Of a stretch of 38,215 bases of DNA, positions 8,101-16,664 are shown in pieces. Both the position numbers and the translations under genes were made by a program. The notes beneath the pieces were generated by a model, which did not search any database, was not told where the DNA came from, and worked only from the letters and a program-made list of their open reading frames with translations. Position 1 is the stretch's first letter. Each line of letters starts with the position of its first letter. The stretch comes from an uncultured Bacteroidales bacterium (GTDB taxonomy: Bacteria > Bacteroidota > Bacteroidia > Bacteroidales > Paludibacteraceae). The DNA lies in the NCBI GenBank assembly GCA_946403315.1, contig CAMIZK010000009.1:1-38215 (forward strand). The letters are read 5' to 3'.

Positions 8101-9635
8101 TAATCGCAGATTAAGTTCCTACCGGTCATCTCTTTCGGCTGCTCAATGCCTAAGATATGACAGATAGACGGAGCGACGTCTGCCAAGATTCCGTCTTCCA
8201 CGTGAGCGTTCACATGGTCTTTGCTGATATAGACAAACGGAACCGGATTGAGGCTGTGCGCCGTGTTCGGTGTTCCGTCGGCATTGATAGCATTGTCGCA
8301 GTTGCCGTGGTCAGCGATCACGATGATTTCGTAACCGTTCTCCAGAGCTGCTTCGATCACTTTGTGGCTGCATTCGTCGATGGTCTTCACGGCCTTCACA
8401 ATAGCGGGATAAACACCCGTATGACCTACCATGTCGCCGTTGGCGAAATTCAATGTGATATAATCGAATTTCTGCGTCTTAATCGCTGCCACGAGGGCTT
8501 CGGTCACTTCGGGAGCGCTCATCTCCGGCTTCATGTCGTAGGTCGGCACTTTCGGACTCGGGATCAAGATACGCTCTTCTCCCTCATACTCCGCTTCACG
8601 ACCACCGTTGAAGAAGAAGGTCACGTGTGCAAACTTCTCCGTTTCGGCGATGCGCAGCTGTTTCATACCTAAGCGGCTGACTACCTCACCGAGCGTGTTC
8701 TTCACGTTCTCTTTCGGGAAGAGGATATGCAGACCCTGGAACGAAGAATCATACGGCGTCATGCAGAAGTATTTCAGACCCGGAATAGTATGCATACCTT
8801 GTTCCGGCATGTCTTGCTGCGTCAGCACGATCGTGATCTCTTTGGCACGGTCGTTACGGTAGTTAAAGAAGATGACGACATCACCTTCTGCGATTCGTCC
8901 GTCGCAGGTAGCGTTTACCAACGGTTCCATGAACTCATCGGTGTCCTTATGCTCCTCCGTGTGACGGTCATAACAACCCTGAACAGCCGCTACCATATCG
9001 GTCTCTTTGCGCCCTTCTCCATTCACCAATTGCTCATAAGCAACCTTTATTCGCTCCCAGCGTTTGTCACGGTCCATGGCGTAGAAACGACCGATGATCG
9101 ATGCGATATGTGCGCCGGTCTGGTCACACACACCCTGCAGTTCTTTGATAAAGCCTTTACCGCTTCTCGGATCGGTATCACGACCGTCCATGAAACAGTG
9201 CACGAAGGTCTTATCGGCTACGCCGTACTCTTTGGCGATCTGAACCAGTTTGAAGAGGTGGTCTAACGAACTGTGAACACCACCGTTCGAACACAGACCC
9301 ATGATATGCAGTTTCTTGCCTGCTTCTTGCGCAGCTTTATACGCTGCTTGAATCTCCGGGTTCTGCATAATCGAGTTATCCCGAATGGAACGGTTGATCT
9401 TCACCAAGTCCTGATAAACCACACGACCGGCACCGATATTGAGGTGTCCCACTTCCGAGTTACCCATCTGTCCGTCGGGCAGACCTACGTTCTCACCGCT
9501 TGCCTGTAATTGCGAATGCGGATACTTAGCCAACAGCGCATCCCAATGCGGTGTCGGTGTGACGGAGATGACGTCGGCTTTACTCTTGTTACCGATTCCC
9601 CATCCGTCCAAAATCATCAATAATGCTTTACTCAT
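8100..9635 (-). CDS. gpmI: 2,3-bisphosphoglycerate-independent phosphoglycerate mutase
   Basis: GpmI interconverts 3- and 2-phosphoglycerate in glycolysis and gluconeogenesis with two Mn2+ and a phosphoserine intermediate. The 511-residue length is typical. The N-terminal metal motif LMILDGWG (Asp10), the catalytic Ser in [10 protein letters not shown] (Ser60), the [11 protein letters not shown] segment, the FFNYRNDR segment and the C-terminal metal site [11 protein letters not shown] are all present. It is cytosolic. It sits mid-operon, 23 bp after the sirtuin gene and 41 bp before the PASTA gene, with both gaps filled by 7-bp repeat arrays. Confidence 0.97.
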   Translation of the reverse strand: MSKALLMILDGWGIGNKSKADVISVTPTPHWDALLAKYPHSQLQASGENVGLPDGQMGNSEVGHLNIGAGRVVYQDLVKINRSIRDNSIMQNPEIQAAYKAAQEAGKKLHIMGLCSNGGVHSSLDHLFKLVQIAKEYGVADKTFVHCFMDGRDTDPRSGKGFIKELQGVCDQTGAHIASIIGRFYAMDRDKRWERIKVAYEQLVNGEGRKETDMVAAVQGCYDRHTEEHKDTDEFMEPLVNATCDGRIAEGDVVIFFNYRNDRAKEITIVLTQQDMPEQGMHTIPGLKYFCMTPYDSSFQGLHILFPKENVKNTLGEVVSRLGMKQLRIAETEKFAHVTFFFNGGREAEYEGEERILIPSPKVPTYDMKPEMSAPEVTEALVAAIKTQKFDYITLNFANGDMVGHTGVYPAIVKAVKTIDECSHKVIEAALENGYEIIVIADHGNCDNAINADGTPNTAHSLNPVPFVYISKDHVNAHVEDGILADVAPSICHILGIEQPKEMTGRNLICD

Positions 9636-9641
9636 ATATTA

Positions 9642-9676
9642 AAATCTTAAATCTAAAATCACAAATTTGAAATGAG
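9642..9676. repeat. Heptamer array between the sirtuin gene and gpmI
   Basis: Five 7-bp units (AAATCTT, AAATCTA, AAATCAC, AAATTTG, AAATGAG) fill the gap and run into the 3' end of the sirtuin gene. The sirtuin stop codon (9659-9661) lies in the array. Confidence 0.7.
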
Positions 9677-10354
9677 TTGGTTTACCAACTCCGGTACGCC
9701 TTCCGTCGCTTTTTTCTTAATATGCGTGATATGGTCCGCCCATACCCCGAACTCGGGTTGACCTGGATCAACGAAGTAGATAGGTATTCCGGGTCGCGTA
9801 TAATGCAATAACGAAGCCGCAGGATAGACGTTCAGACTGGTACCTACTACAATCATAATATCTGCCGTGCTGGCAATGCGGCAGGCTTCATCAAAATAGG
9901 GCACGCCTTCACCAAAGAACACGATATACGGTCGCAGTAACGATCCGTCAGGATGACGATCTCCGTAATGTTGTTCCCAACCCTCTAAGGGTACAGTGGC
10001 TAACTCATTGTTCTCGGAACGGAGTTTCGTGATCTCACCGTGCAAGTGCACCACGTGCTTGGCACCGGCACGTTCGTGCAAGTCATCAATATTCTGCGTG
10101 ATGATGGCGGTGTCGGGGAAGGCCTGCTGTAACTTAGCAATCGCTATATGTGCGGCATTCGGTTGAGCAGCTAAGGTATCCCGGCGACGGTCGTTGTAGA
10201 ACTTCACGCACAACTCCGGATTACGTAACCACGCTTCATGCGTGCACACATCTTCCACACGGTAATGTTCCCATAAACCGTCACTGTCCCGGAAGGTGCC
10301 TAAACCACTCTCGGCACTCACTCCTGCGCCTGTAAATACTACAATCTTTGCCAT
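9659..10354 (-). CDS. cobB: Sirtuin-type NAD-dependent protein deacylase
   Basis: Sirtuins remove acyl groups from lysine using NAD+, giving nicotinamide and O-acyl-ADP-ribose. This 231-residue cytosolic protein has GAGVSAESGLGTFRD (residues 9-23), TQNIDDLHERAG (86-97) and the catalytic His in HLHGE (His105). Tyr53 and Arg56 (FYNDRR) match the Y-x-x-R pair of class III (SIRT5/CobB-like) enzymes that favours succinyl or malonyl lysine. The region after HGE that normally carries four zinc-binding cysteines has none, so it is a zinc-less variant. It sits between smpB and gpmI; a metabolic regulatory role is inference only. Confidence 0.92.
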   Translation of the reverse strand: MAKIVVFTGAGVSAESGLGTFRDSDGLWEHYRVEDVCTHEAWLRNPELCVKFYNDRRRDTLAAQPNAAHIAIAKLQQAFPDTAIITQNIDDLHERAGAKHVVHLHGEITKLRSENNELATVPLEGWEQHYGDRHPDGSLLRPYIVFFGEGVPYFDEACRIASTADIMIVVGTSLNVYPAASLLHYTRPGIPIYFVDPGQPEFGVWADHITHIKKKATEGVPELVNQLISNL

Positions 10355-10357
10355 ATT

Positions 10358-10391
10358 CTCTAAACTCTAAACTTTCAACTCTCAACTAAAT
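10358..10391. repeat. Heptamer array between smpB and the sirtuin gene
   Basis: The units CTCTAAA, CTCTAAA, CTTTCAA, CTCTCAA and CTAAAT fill the 27-bp gap. The smpB stop codon (10382-10384) lies inside the fourth unit. Confidence 0.75.
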
Positions 10392-10849
10392 TGTGCAAAT
10401 TTTTTAATTTGCGCAATTTCCCGCTTGTCATCTGCTTCACGAAGACTCTGCCGTTTGTCATAGGTATGTTTACCTTGACAGAGCGCTATCTCCATCTTCG
10501 CCAAACCCTTTTCGTTGATGAACAGGCACAGCGGTACGATCGTCTTTCCCGTGTCCTTGGTTGCTTTCTCCAGTTTCCGGATCTCCTTCCGTTGCAGCAA
10601 CAGTTTCCGATCCCGCTTCGCCTCATGGTTGGCGTACGAACCAAAACGGTATTCCGCGATATGCATCTGTTTGACGTACATCTCCCCGTGTTCGACAGCG
10701 CAGTACGAATCGACTAACGACGCCTTTCCTTCCCGTATCGACTTAATCTCCGTGCCGAATAACTGAATACCCGCCGTGTATCGGTCTAGAATGATGTACT
10801 CAAACTTCGCCTTCTTGTTTAATATTTTGACGTCACTCTTCGCTTTCAC
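10382..10849 (-). CDS. smpB: SsrA-binding protein SmpB
   Basis: SmpB binds tmRNA and delivers it to stalled ribosomes for trans-translation. The 155-residue length is normal. The family signatures [22 protein letters not shown] (near residues 24-45), the KRDRKLLL stretch, [12 protein letters not shown] and the basic tail with KHTYDKRQ and a C-terminal helix are present. The best start is GTG at 10847-10849, which lies inside the 3' end of the preceding gene (17-bp overlap). The tmRNA gene itself is not in this window. Confidence 0.96.
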   Translation of the reverse strand: MKAKSDVKILNKKAKFEYIILDRYTAGIQLFGTEIKSIREGKASLVDSYCAVEHGEMYVKQMHIAEYRFGSYANHEAKRDRKLLLQRKEIRKLEKATKDTGKTIVPLCLFINEKGLAKMEIALCQGKHTYDKRQSLREADDKREIAQIKKFAQFS

Positions 10850-11936
10850 TTTCCTCTTTTGTCTTTTGACTTTCGACTTTCAACTTTCCACTTTCCACCT
10901 TCCGATACTTCTTCTGCCTTTGTTCCCAACGATCACGAGCATACTGCTGCATATCGATGACGGTGTCGTTCTCGTCAATGATCTCCAGACCAAAGATGGT
11001 CTCGATGATATCTTCCAAGGTCAGGATACCGACGAACATACCATACTCATCGATAATCTGGGCGATCTGACTCTTCTGCTTGAGCATACTATCAAAAATT
11101 GTGCCAAGTGTCAGGTCCTGATCAAAAGCCGGTAACGGACGTTTGATGCCGCCTAAGGTCTTGCGGAAATGGTCCTCCGTTAATTCCTCCAGCGCATCAT
11201 TACGCAGTACATAGCCCGTGATATACTCCGGAGCTTCGGGTTTGTACAAAGGAATACGGGAGAAATGGTCATACTCATCGCTATCATAATAGGCTCTGAG
11301 CGTCATGTTCTCCGGTGCAATCTTCGCTACCACACGCGGCGTCATCACGTCGTACGCATGGATGGTATCGAGTCGCATGAGATTAGAGAAGATCTTATTC
11401 TCGTCTTCATCGACCACACCTTCTTCTTCTCCTACATTCACCATCGACAGCACTTCTTCCCGGCTCACCGACGGTTCGTCTTCGTTGTCCGGGAACATCT
11501 TCGTGATCAATTCCACCAACAGCACAAAGGGATACAGCACGATGATCAGTACCCGTATCGTACGTGCCGTGAAACCCATCAACTGCCGCCAGTAACTCGT
11601 ACCGATCACCTTCGGAATGATCTCACCGAAGATCAGGATTAACAGCGTCACAATAGCGGACACCAATCCGAACCACGCACTGCCGAATACGGAGGTTGCC
11701 TGCATACCGACTCCGGCTGCACCGATAGTATTGGCGATGGTGTTCAGACTTAAAATAGCCGCTAACGGACGACCCGTGTCATCCTTGTATTGCGCCATCA
11801 GTGTCGCCGGCGCGTAACCTTCTTCTTCCCGTAAGTTAATATAACTGAGTGAGGTGGACATCAGCACCGATTCCAGAACGGAACATAGAAAACTGACGGC
11901 CATCGCACCGAATAAAAACAATAATAATAATCCCAT
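10833..11936 (-). CDS. CNNM/CorC (HlyC) family membrane protein with CBS domains
   Basis: The 367-residue protein has an N-terminal CNNM (DUF21) membrane domain with about four hydrophobic segments (roughly residues 1-25, 60-80, 85-110 and 125-150; motifs [13 protein letters not shown] and [10 protein letters not shown]). A pair of CBS domains follows (about 195-320, with [12 protein letters not shown] at the end). Family members are linked to Mg2+/Co2+ efflux or transport. The usual C-terminal CorC_HlyC domain appears to be missing: the protein ends soon after the CBS pair in a charged tail. Part of that tail is encoded by a long 7-bp repeat array, so it is probably not a functional domain. 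The stop codon overlaps smpB. Confidence 0.88.
   Translation of the reverse strand: MGLLLLFLFGAMAVSFLCSVLESVLMSTSLSYINLREEEGYAPATLMAQYKDDTGRPLAAILSLNTIANTIGAAGVGMQATSVFGSAWFGLVSAIVTLLILIFGEIIPKVIGTSYWRQLMGFTARTIRVLIIVLYPFVLLVELITKMFPDNEDEPSVSREEVLSMVNVGEEEGVVDEDENKIFSNLMRLDTIHAYDVMTPRVVAKIAPENMTLRAYYDSDEYDHFSRIPLYKPEAPEYITGYVLRNDALEELTEDHFRKTLGGIKRPLPAFDQDLTLGTIFDSMLKQKSQIAQIIDEYGMFVGILTLEDIIETIFGLEIIDENDTVIDMQQYARDRWEQRQKKYRKVESGKLKVESQKTKEESESEE
10856..10904. repeat. Heptamer array encoding the tail of the CNNM protein
   Basis: Seven 7-bp units (CTTTTGT, CTTTTGA, CTTTCGA, CTTTCAA, CTTTCCA, CTTTCCA, CCTTCCG on the plus strand) encode a Lys/Glu/Ser-rich tail ([11 protein letters not shown]). 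Less regular units continue towards the smpB GTG start. This is the longest array in the window. Confidence 0.8.
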
Positions 11937-11947
11937 ATTTATTCTGT

Positions 11948-12664
11948 TTACATCTCTCCCCGCAGACGCTTGATATGCTCATATGCCTCATTGATCGTGC
12001 GGAATTTCTCGGTAGCCTGTTGTTTTATCTCTTCTCCGGCATTCGCTACCTTGTCCGGATGATATTTCATCGCCATACGGCGGTATGCTTTCTTCACTTC
12101 TTCGTTCGTTGCACTCGGTTCAATCTCCAGAATCGTGTATGCCCAATTCGGATCTTGTACTTTCCGGTACATCGCCATCAGGGACTTGTAGTCTTCCGAC
12201 TTGATCTCCATCGTGTCACTGATCTTTTTGATCACCGCTTCCTCTTGCGTCACAAACTCTCCGTCTGCGTTCGCCAAGTCCAACAGCAGATGAACGATCT
12301 CCAAACGGGTGGAGTAGTTGACGTGTTTGGCAATCTGGCGGGACACCTCCTCGGCATCGATGTCTTTTTCCAGTAACTGTTTCAGTAACTGCAGTGCTTC
12401 TTTGGCCCCTTCTTCACCGTAGGTTTTCAGCAGAAACGGTTTGATATAATTGATCTCGGATTTCAGTACCCGGTTGTCCGCTTTGATCACGCAGGCGACG
12501 AGCACCAACAACGACACATGGATATCACCCGTCGTCGTTCCGCTTGCGGCGCTACCTACCTTGGCACTCACCGACACCATCGAGCCCAATACCACACCCA
12601 ACAGTGCCCCGATAGGACCACCTAACACAAAGCCCAAGCCACCCAATAACCAACTTGCTTTCAT
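11948..12664 (-). CDS. TerB-DnaJ (DjlA-like) co-chaperone
   Basis: The 238-residue protein has an N-terminal Gly-rich hydrophobic segment (about 5-30, [13 protein letters not shown]), a TerB-like helical domain (about 48-155) and a C-terminal J domain (about 174-238) with HPD at 202-204. This is the layout of DjlA, a membrane-anchored DnaK co-chaperone. I place the start at the ATG at 12662-12664. A longer in-frame ATG at 12715 is rejected because the -7 box (12685-12692) lies inside that extension. It is the first gene of the nine-gene operon, 11 bp before the CNNM gene. Its client proteins are unknown. Confidence 0.9.
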   Translation of the reverse strand: MKASWLLGGLGFVLGGPIGALLGVVLGSMVSVSAKVGSAASGTTTGDIHVSLLVLVACVIKADNRVLKSEINYIKPFLLKTYGEEGAKEALQLLKQLLEKDIDAEEVSRQIAKHVNYSTRLEIVHLLLDLANADGEFVTQEEAVIKKISDTMEIKSEDYKSLMAMYRKVQDPNWAYTILEIEPSATNEEVKKAYRRMAMKYHPDKVANAGEEIKQQATEKFRTINEAYEHIKRLRGEM

Positions 12665-12684
12665 CTTTACCCCAATTTTGCGTG

Positions 12685-12716
12685 CAAAATTACTGCTTTT
12701 TTTTGACATATGCAAG
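12685..12716 (-). promoter_or_regulatory. Promoter of the nine-gene minus-strand operon
   Basis: On the minus strand CTTG (12716-12713) and TAATTTTG (12692-12685) are 20 bp apart. The spacer begins CATATGTCA and ends AAAGCAG. The -7 box ends 20 bp before the ATG at 12664. No other promoter of this type was seen between the following genes down to 3761. Confidence 0.82.
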
Positions 12717-12741
12717 TATTTGTCCTAATTTTTTATTTTTA

Positions 12742-12773
12742 TTTGCGTATGTCATTTTTTTGTTGTACCTTTG
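12742..12773 (+). promoter_or_regulatory. Promoter of the 12801-16664 operon
   Basis: TTTG at 12742-12745 and TACCTTTG at 12766-12773 are 20 bp apart, with a CGTATGTCA-type spacer. The -33 boxes of this promoter and the divergent one are 25 bp apart, so the two may share regulation. Confidence 0.82.
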
Positions 12774-12800
12774 CAGTCGAAACCTTAAAACACGATCAGT

Positions 12801-14333
12801 ATGAGGAAAGGAATTCTTTTGATAGCCGCTTTTTTGACGGTATCCATGCTTACGGCGCAAGCCGTAGAGGTGACTTATACCCCGGACAATACGACGATCT
12901 TCAAGAACCCCGAACGCGGGTTCACGGAAGAACTGAACGGCAAGGTGTCGGTTAGCAATCCCTATCGCGTGAAGAACCATATCAGCTCCAACTGGGGGAA
13001 CTCCGACAAGATGACCATGCCGGTTGTGCTGTATAACTTCGGCAATTTCAAGACTCAGGACCTGCCGGACGCTATTCTGAACGGTTTTGACGAAGACATG
13101 CAGGTGCTGCGTGACATGGGTCTGAAATGTGTGTTACGCTTCGCATATACCGAGCGGGAGAGCGACAAAGAGGACGCCAAGCCGGCATGGGCTATCCGGC
13201 ATATGGAGCAGTTGAAACCCCATCTGGCCGCCAACGCGGATGTGATCTATGTGTTGGAAGCGGGATTCGTCGGCGTGTGGGGGGAGTGGTACTACTCCAA
13301 CAACTATGGCAACGAGACGCAGCACGTGACCGCGAACCGGCGCACGATCATCGAGAACCTGTTTGCCAACGTACCGACGGACCGTTTCATCCTGTTCCGT
13401 TACCCCATGATCCAACAGGATTATCTGCACGACAAGAATCCTTTGACAGCTACCGAGGCGTTCAGCGGAACGGAGAAATCGCGGATGGGATGTCATAACG
13501 ATGCGTTTCTCCATAACTGGGGTAACATGGGCACGTATGCCAGCGACGATGACGACGATGACCCCAAGCAACGTCAGTACGTAGCGACCCAGTGCCTCTA
13601 CACGCCGAACGGCGGAGAGACGAATATCGACGACGACGATAACCTGGCGGAACGGATGTACAGCAAGGCCCCGTCCGAGATGAGCACCTACCACTGGTCC
13701 TTCTGCGGTTCGACCTATGCGATGCCGGTTATCCGACGTTGGCGCAACAGCGGTATCTTCGATACGCTGAACGTGTACATGGGCTACCGGTACAACCTGC
13801 TCGATGCGCAGTTCAGCGACGAGGCGGCACCGGGCGGCAAGGCGAACATCACCATTCGCGTGCGCAACGCGGGTTATGCGCCCATATACAACGAACGACC
13901 GGCGTATATCGTATTCCGCAATCAGCAATCCACCTTCAGAATACAACTGAAAGCGGACCCGAGACGGTGGGCACCGAACGGTTTTGTGAGTTGGATCAAC
14001 GAGCAGGTGGATATCCCTGCCGACGCTCCGGAAGGTACATACCGGCTCTATCTGTGGTTGCCGGATAAGTACGAGTCCATCCAGAACGACCCGCGCTATG
14101 CCGTGCGCTTTGCTAACACCGGTGTATGGGATAGTAACACGGGGTATAATAACCTCAATGCATCTATCGTTATCAACCGAAATGCACCGATGAATCCGGG
14201 AGAACTGCCTGAAGGAGTGGAGACGGTGGAAGGAAACAAAGTACAAAGTGAAAAGGTGATTAAAGACGGACAATTTTTTATTGTTCGTTCGGATGGTACG
14301 TGCTATACGGTCCTTGGTCAAATTATTCAATGA
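12801..14333 (+). CDS. Secreted DUF4874/DUF4832 protein with T9SS-like tail
   Basis: The 510-residue protein starts with a signal peptide (about residues 1-21, cleavage after AQA). Next comes the NPERGFTEE motif typical of DUF4874 and then a DUF4832-type C-terminal region (from about residue 190), including a beta-rich part around 330-470. Such proteins resemble TIM-barrel glycosidases with a beta-sandwich and are common in gut Bacteroidetes, but no activity is established for them that I know of. The last 25-30 residues (VIKDGQFFIV...YTVLG) match a short tail also seen on the proteins at 16651 and 20236, which I take to be a T9SS-type sorting signal. It heads an operon with a HAD phosphatase, a sugar kinase and a CBM9-like protein. 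Confidence 0.85.
   Translation: MRKGILLIAAFLTVSMLTAQAVEVTYTPDNTTIFKNPERGFTEELNGKVSVSNPYRVKNHISSNWGNSDKMTMPVVLYNFGNFKTQDLPDAILNGFDEDMQVLRDMGLKCVLRFAYTERESDKEDAKPAWAIRHMEQLKPHLAANADVIYVLEAGFVGVWGEWYYSNNYGNETQHVTANRRTIIENLFANVPTDRFILFRYPMIQQDYLHDKNPLTATEAFSGTEKSRMGCHNDAFLHNWGNMGTYASDDDDDDPKQRQYVATQCLYTPNGGETNIDDDDNLAERMYSKAPSEMSTYHWSFCGSTYAMPVIRRWRNSGIFDTLNVYMGYRYNLLDAQFSDEAAPGGKANITIRVRNAGYAPIYNERPAYIVFRNQQSTFRIQLKADPRRWAPNGFVSWINEQVDIPADAPEGTYRLYLWLPDKYESIQNDPRYAVRFANTGVWDSNTGYNNLNASIVINRNAPMNPGELPEGVETVEGNKVQSEKVIKDGQFFIVRSDGTCYTVLGQIIQ
14237..14257. repeat. Weak heptamer array before the C-terminal tail
   Basis: Three degenerate 7-bp units (CAAAGTA, CAAAGTG, AAAAGGT) lie in the linker between the main domain and the sorting-like tail. 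This is a weaker case than the other arrays. Confidence 0.4.
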
Positions 14334-14348
14334 ACAAATAAATCGTAA

Positions 14349-14990
14349 ATGGTACATAAACAAATGGTAAATACCATAGTCTTTGATTTAGGCGGGGTGA
14401 TCATCAACCTCAATGTGCCGCGGTGTGTGGGGAACTTCAAGAAACTGATGAGTGAGGAATATATCCGCACGGTCTTAGGTATCGATGATGAAGGAGAAGG
14501 TGTGGTAGCGGTCAGTGCAGCAACCAAGCAGTTGATGCACGATTATGAGTACGGCAATATCTCGACAGACGAATTTTTGAAAACCCTGCAGGAGTACTGC
14601 TATCCCGGTACCACGATTGAGCAGATTCGGGATGCATGGCTCAGTATGTTGGATGAATTACCGCAAGAAAGACTCGATTTCATCGGGAATTTAAGAGCAC
14701 AAGGATATCGCACGATTTTATTGTCTAATTCCAATGAGTTGCATTGGCAACCCATTTGGGATGAATATAACTTAGGCAGCTATTTCGATGCCGTCTTTGC
14801 TTCGCAGAAACTGCATATGGCGAAACCGAATCAGGAGATCTTTGATCATGTGGTGCGTGAAGCAAAAGTGGATTGTGCACACACGATTTATGTCGATGAC
14901 CTCGAGAAAAACCGTAAAGCCGGAGAGAAATATGCAGGTTGGGAAACGGTGGAGAGTATAGAAGAATTGAAAGAGAAATTATCGGAATAA
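14349..14990 (+). CDS. HAD-superfamily phosphatase (YihX-like)
   Basis: The 213-residue cytosolic hydrolase has motif I VFDLGGVI (nucleophile Asp13), motif II LLSNSNELH, the motif III Lys in MAKPNQEIF and motif IV YVDDLEKN. Replacement of the second motif-I Asp by Gly (DLGG) is typical of the YihX/HAD-1A3 group, whose E. coli member hydrolyses glucose 1-phosphate. The true substrate here is unknown. An alternative start is the ATG at 14364. It lies 15 bp after the secreted DUF4832 gene and 35 bp before a NahK-like kinase that would make sugar 1-phosphates, which suggests a link through that metabolite. Confidence 0.87.
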   Translation: MVHKQMVNTIVFDLGGVIINLNVPRCVGNFKKLMSEEYIRTVLGIDDEGEGVVAVSAATKQLMHDYEYGNISTDEFLKTLQEYCYPGTTIEQIRDAWLSMLDELPQERLDFIGNLRAQGYRTILLSNSNELHWQPIWDEYNLGSYFDAVFASQKLHMAKPNQEIFDHVVREAKVDCAHTIYVDDLEKNRKAGEKYAGWETVESIEELKEKLSE

Positions 14991-15008
14991 CGGTATAACG
15001 GGATACCG
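14991..15008 (+). other. Short hairpin between the phosphatase and kinase genes
   Basis: CGGTAT and ATACCG form a perfect 6-bp inverted repeat around a 6-nt loop, starting right after the stop codon at 14990. There is no T-run, so it is not an obvious terminator; a role in mRNA stability is possible. Confidence 0.4.
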
Positions 15009-15025
15009 ACAAAATATTTTAGACC

Positions 15026-16108
15026 ATGAAAGATATTTTAAAGCATTTTGCGATTTGGAATGAAGTGGAAGAACCGCAACCGCTACGGATCGGGTTTATT
15101 AATGATTCGTTTGTAGTGCCGGCTAAGCGTGTAGGCGAAACGGCGTATTGTCTGCAACGGATCAACCATAAGATCTTTAAGGATGTGGAAGGTCTGATGC
15201 GGAATATTGAGATCGTTACCTCCCATATCCGGGAGAAGTTACTCATTGCCCGGGAAGAGAACATCGAGCGGAAAGTGCTGCATCTGATTCCGACCAAGGA
15301 AGGCAAGCTCTTTTATAAGAGTCCGGAAGGCGATTATTGGCGGTTATACGTGTTGGTAGAACCGGCGACGTCGCAGGAGAAAGTGACGCCTATGTCAGCG
15401 GAACTAACCGGTCAGGCGTTTGGTCGTTTCCAGCGTCAGTTGGCCGATCTGCCGTTTAACGCCTTATGCGAATCGATTCCGAATTTCCATAACATGGAGT
15501 TCCGTTTGCAGGAGTTGGATGAGGCCTTGGCAGCTGACCGAGCCGGTCGTAAAGCAGCGTGCAAGGATATCATCGAATGGATCGACAAGCGGAGAGAGAT
15601 GATGTGTCTGGCAGAGGTGCTGTTTAGGGAAGGCAAACTGAAGAAACATATCAACCACTGCGATACCAAGGTGAACAACGTGCTCTTTGATGAGAAGGGC
15701 CGACCGATCTGTATCGTGGATCTGGATACTGTCATGCCGGGCTTTGTGTTCAGTGACTTCGGGGACTTCATGCGTACGGCGGCTAACACGGGTCTGGAAG
15801 ATGATCCGAATGTGGATAATATCCATGTGGATCTGGAGATATTTGAAGCTTATGCACGTGGCTATCTGAAGGAAGCGACCTTCCTGACGGAATTGGAGAA
15901 AGAATTGTTACCGTACGGTTGCCGTTTGTTGAGTTATATGCAGACAGTGCGGTTCTTTACAGATTATCTAAACGGCGATACCTATTATAAGACCGCCTAT
16001 CCGGAGCATAACATCGTGCGTACGAGAGCACAGCTGCGCTTAGTGGAAGAGCAAGAGAAAGTGGAACCTCAAATGAAAAAGATCATCCATGACTTGTGCA
16101 GTAAATAA
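15026..16108 (+). CDS. Aminoglycoside-phosphotransferase-fold sugar kinase (NahK-like)
   Basis: The 360-residue protein has the APH/choline-kinase fold. The catalytic loop is HCDTKVNN (near residue 210) and the metal-binding motif is IVDLDTVMPG (near 231), followed by SDFGDFMRTAANTG. This set resembles N-acetylhexosamine 1-kinase (NahK), which phosphorylates GlcNAc or GalNAc at C1 in glycan salvage. The assignment is by motif resemblance; a homoserine- or choline-kinase-like role cannot be excluded. It is cytosolic. The following CBM9-like gene overlaps its 3' end by 20 bp. The neighbourhood (secreted DUF4832 protein, HAD sugar-phosphatase candidate, CBM9-like protein) supports a carbohydrate role. 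Confidence 0.82.
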   Translation: MKDILKHFAIWNEVEEPQPLRIGFINDSFVVPAKRVGETAYCLQRINHKIFKDVEGLMRNIEIVTSHIREKLLIAREENIERKVLHLIPTKEGKLFYKSPEGDYWRLYVLVEPATSQEKVTPMSAELTGQAFGRFQRQLADLPFNALCESIPNFHNMEFRLQELDEALAADRAGRKAACKDIIEWIDKRREMMCLAEVLFREGKLKKHINHCDTKVNNVLFDEKGRPICIVDLDTVMPGFVFSDFGDFMRTAANTGLEDDPNVDNIHVDLEIFEAYARGYLKEATFLTELEKELLPYGCRLLSYMQTVRFFTDYLNGDTYYKTAYPEHNIVRTRAQLRLVEEQEKVEPQMKKIIHDLCSK

Positions 16109-16664
16109 GGTCAATTGGCCGGATAGTTTTCCGGAGAAACCGGAAGTAACGGTGGAAGTAAGCAATGACCATGAGGCATTGTATTTAAAATGGCACGTGA
16201 AGGGAGAACAACTGCGTGCCGTGACGACGGAGGATCAGGGACCGGTATGGGAAGACTCGTGTGTGGAGTTTTTCTGCCAGGTACCGGGAGACGATCATTA
16301 TTGCAATTTTGAGTGCAACTGTATCGGTGCAATGGTGGGTTCCCGACGCAAAGGAAGAGCAGAGGATGTGGTGCCGTTTACTTCCGATGAAATGGGAAGA
16401 ATTGAGCGCAAATGTACCTTCCCCAGACAAGCGTTTGAGGAGAAAGACGGACTGTTTGAATGGGAAGTGGAAGAACGTATCCCCTTGGACCTCATTTTCC
16501 AATCTCCAATCTCCAATCTCCAATTTCCATTGACCCTAAAAGCCAACTTCTACAAATGTGCCGATAAAACAAAACGGCCGCACTTCTTGAGTTGGCAGCC
16601 GATTTGTTTACCGAAGCCGGACTTTCATTGTCCGCAGTTCTTTGGAGAGATTACTCTACTTTAG
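16089..16664 (+). CDS. CBM9-like carbohydrate-binding family protein
   Basis: The 191-residue protein has the pattern of the family-9-like carbohydrate-binding fold found alone in Bacteroidetes: VTTEDQGPVWEDSCVEFF (near residues 46-63), YCNFECNCIG and EWEVEERIPLDLIF. It has no signal peptide, so it would be cytosolic if the start is right; the start overlaps the kinase gene by 20 bp and no later ATG gives a signal peptide. A 7-bp repeat array lies in frame after the IPLDLIF segment. The stop overlaps the 3' end of the convergent gene at 16651 by 14 bp. Ligand unknown. Confidence 0.78.
   Translation: MTCAVNKVNWPDSFPEKPEVTVEVSNDHEALYLKWHVKGEQLRAVTTEDQGPVWEDSCVEFFCQVPGDDHYCNFECNCIGAMVGSRRKGRAEDVVPFTSDEMGRIERKCTFPRQAFEEKDGLFEWEVEERIPLDLIFQSPISNLQFPLTLKANFYKCADKTKRPHFLSWQPICLPKPDFHCPQFFGEITLL
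16499..16526. repeat. Heptamer array inside the CBM9-like gene
   Basis: Three perfect CCAATCT units and one CCAATTT encode an in-frame Ser/Asn/Leu insert (SPISNLQFPL). Confidence 0.8.

Noticed and set aside
12665..12715. N-terminal extension of the TerB-DnaJ protein
   Set aside because: The -7 box lies inside the extension; the shorter form starts directly with the hydrophobic anchor.
13134..14363. A 409-codon open frame antisense to the DUF4832 gene
   Set aside because: It is opposite a gene with signal peptide and family motifs. Its predicted protein is Arg/Val/His-rich as expected for a shadow frame.
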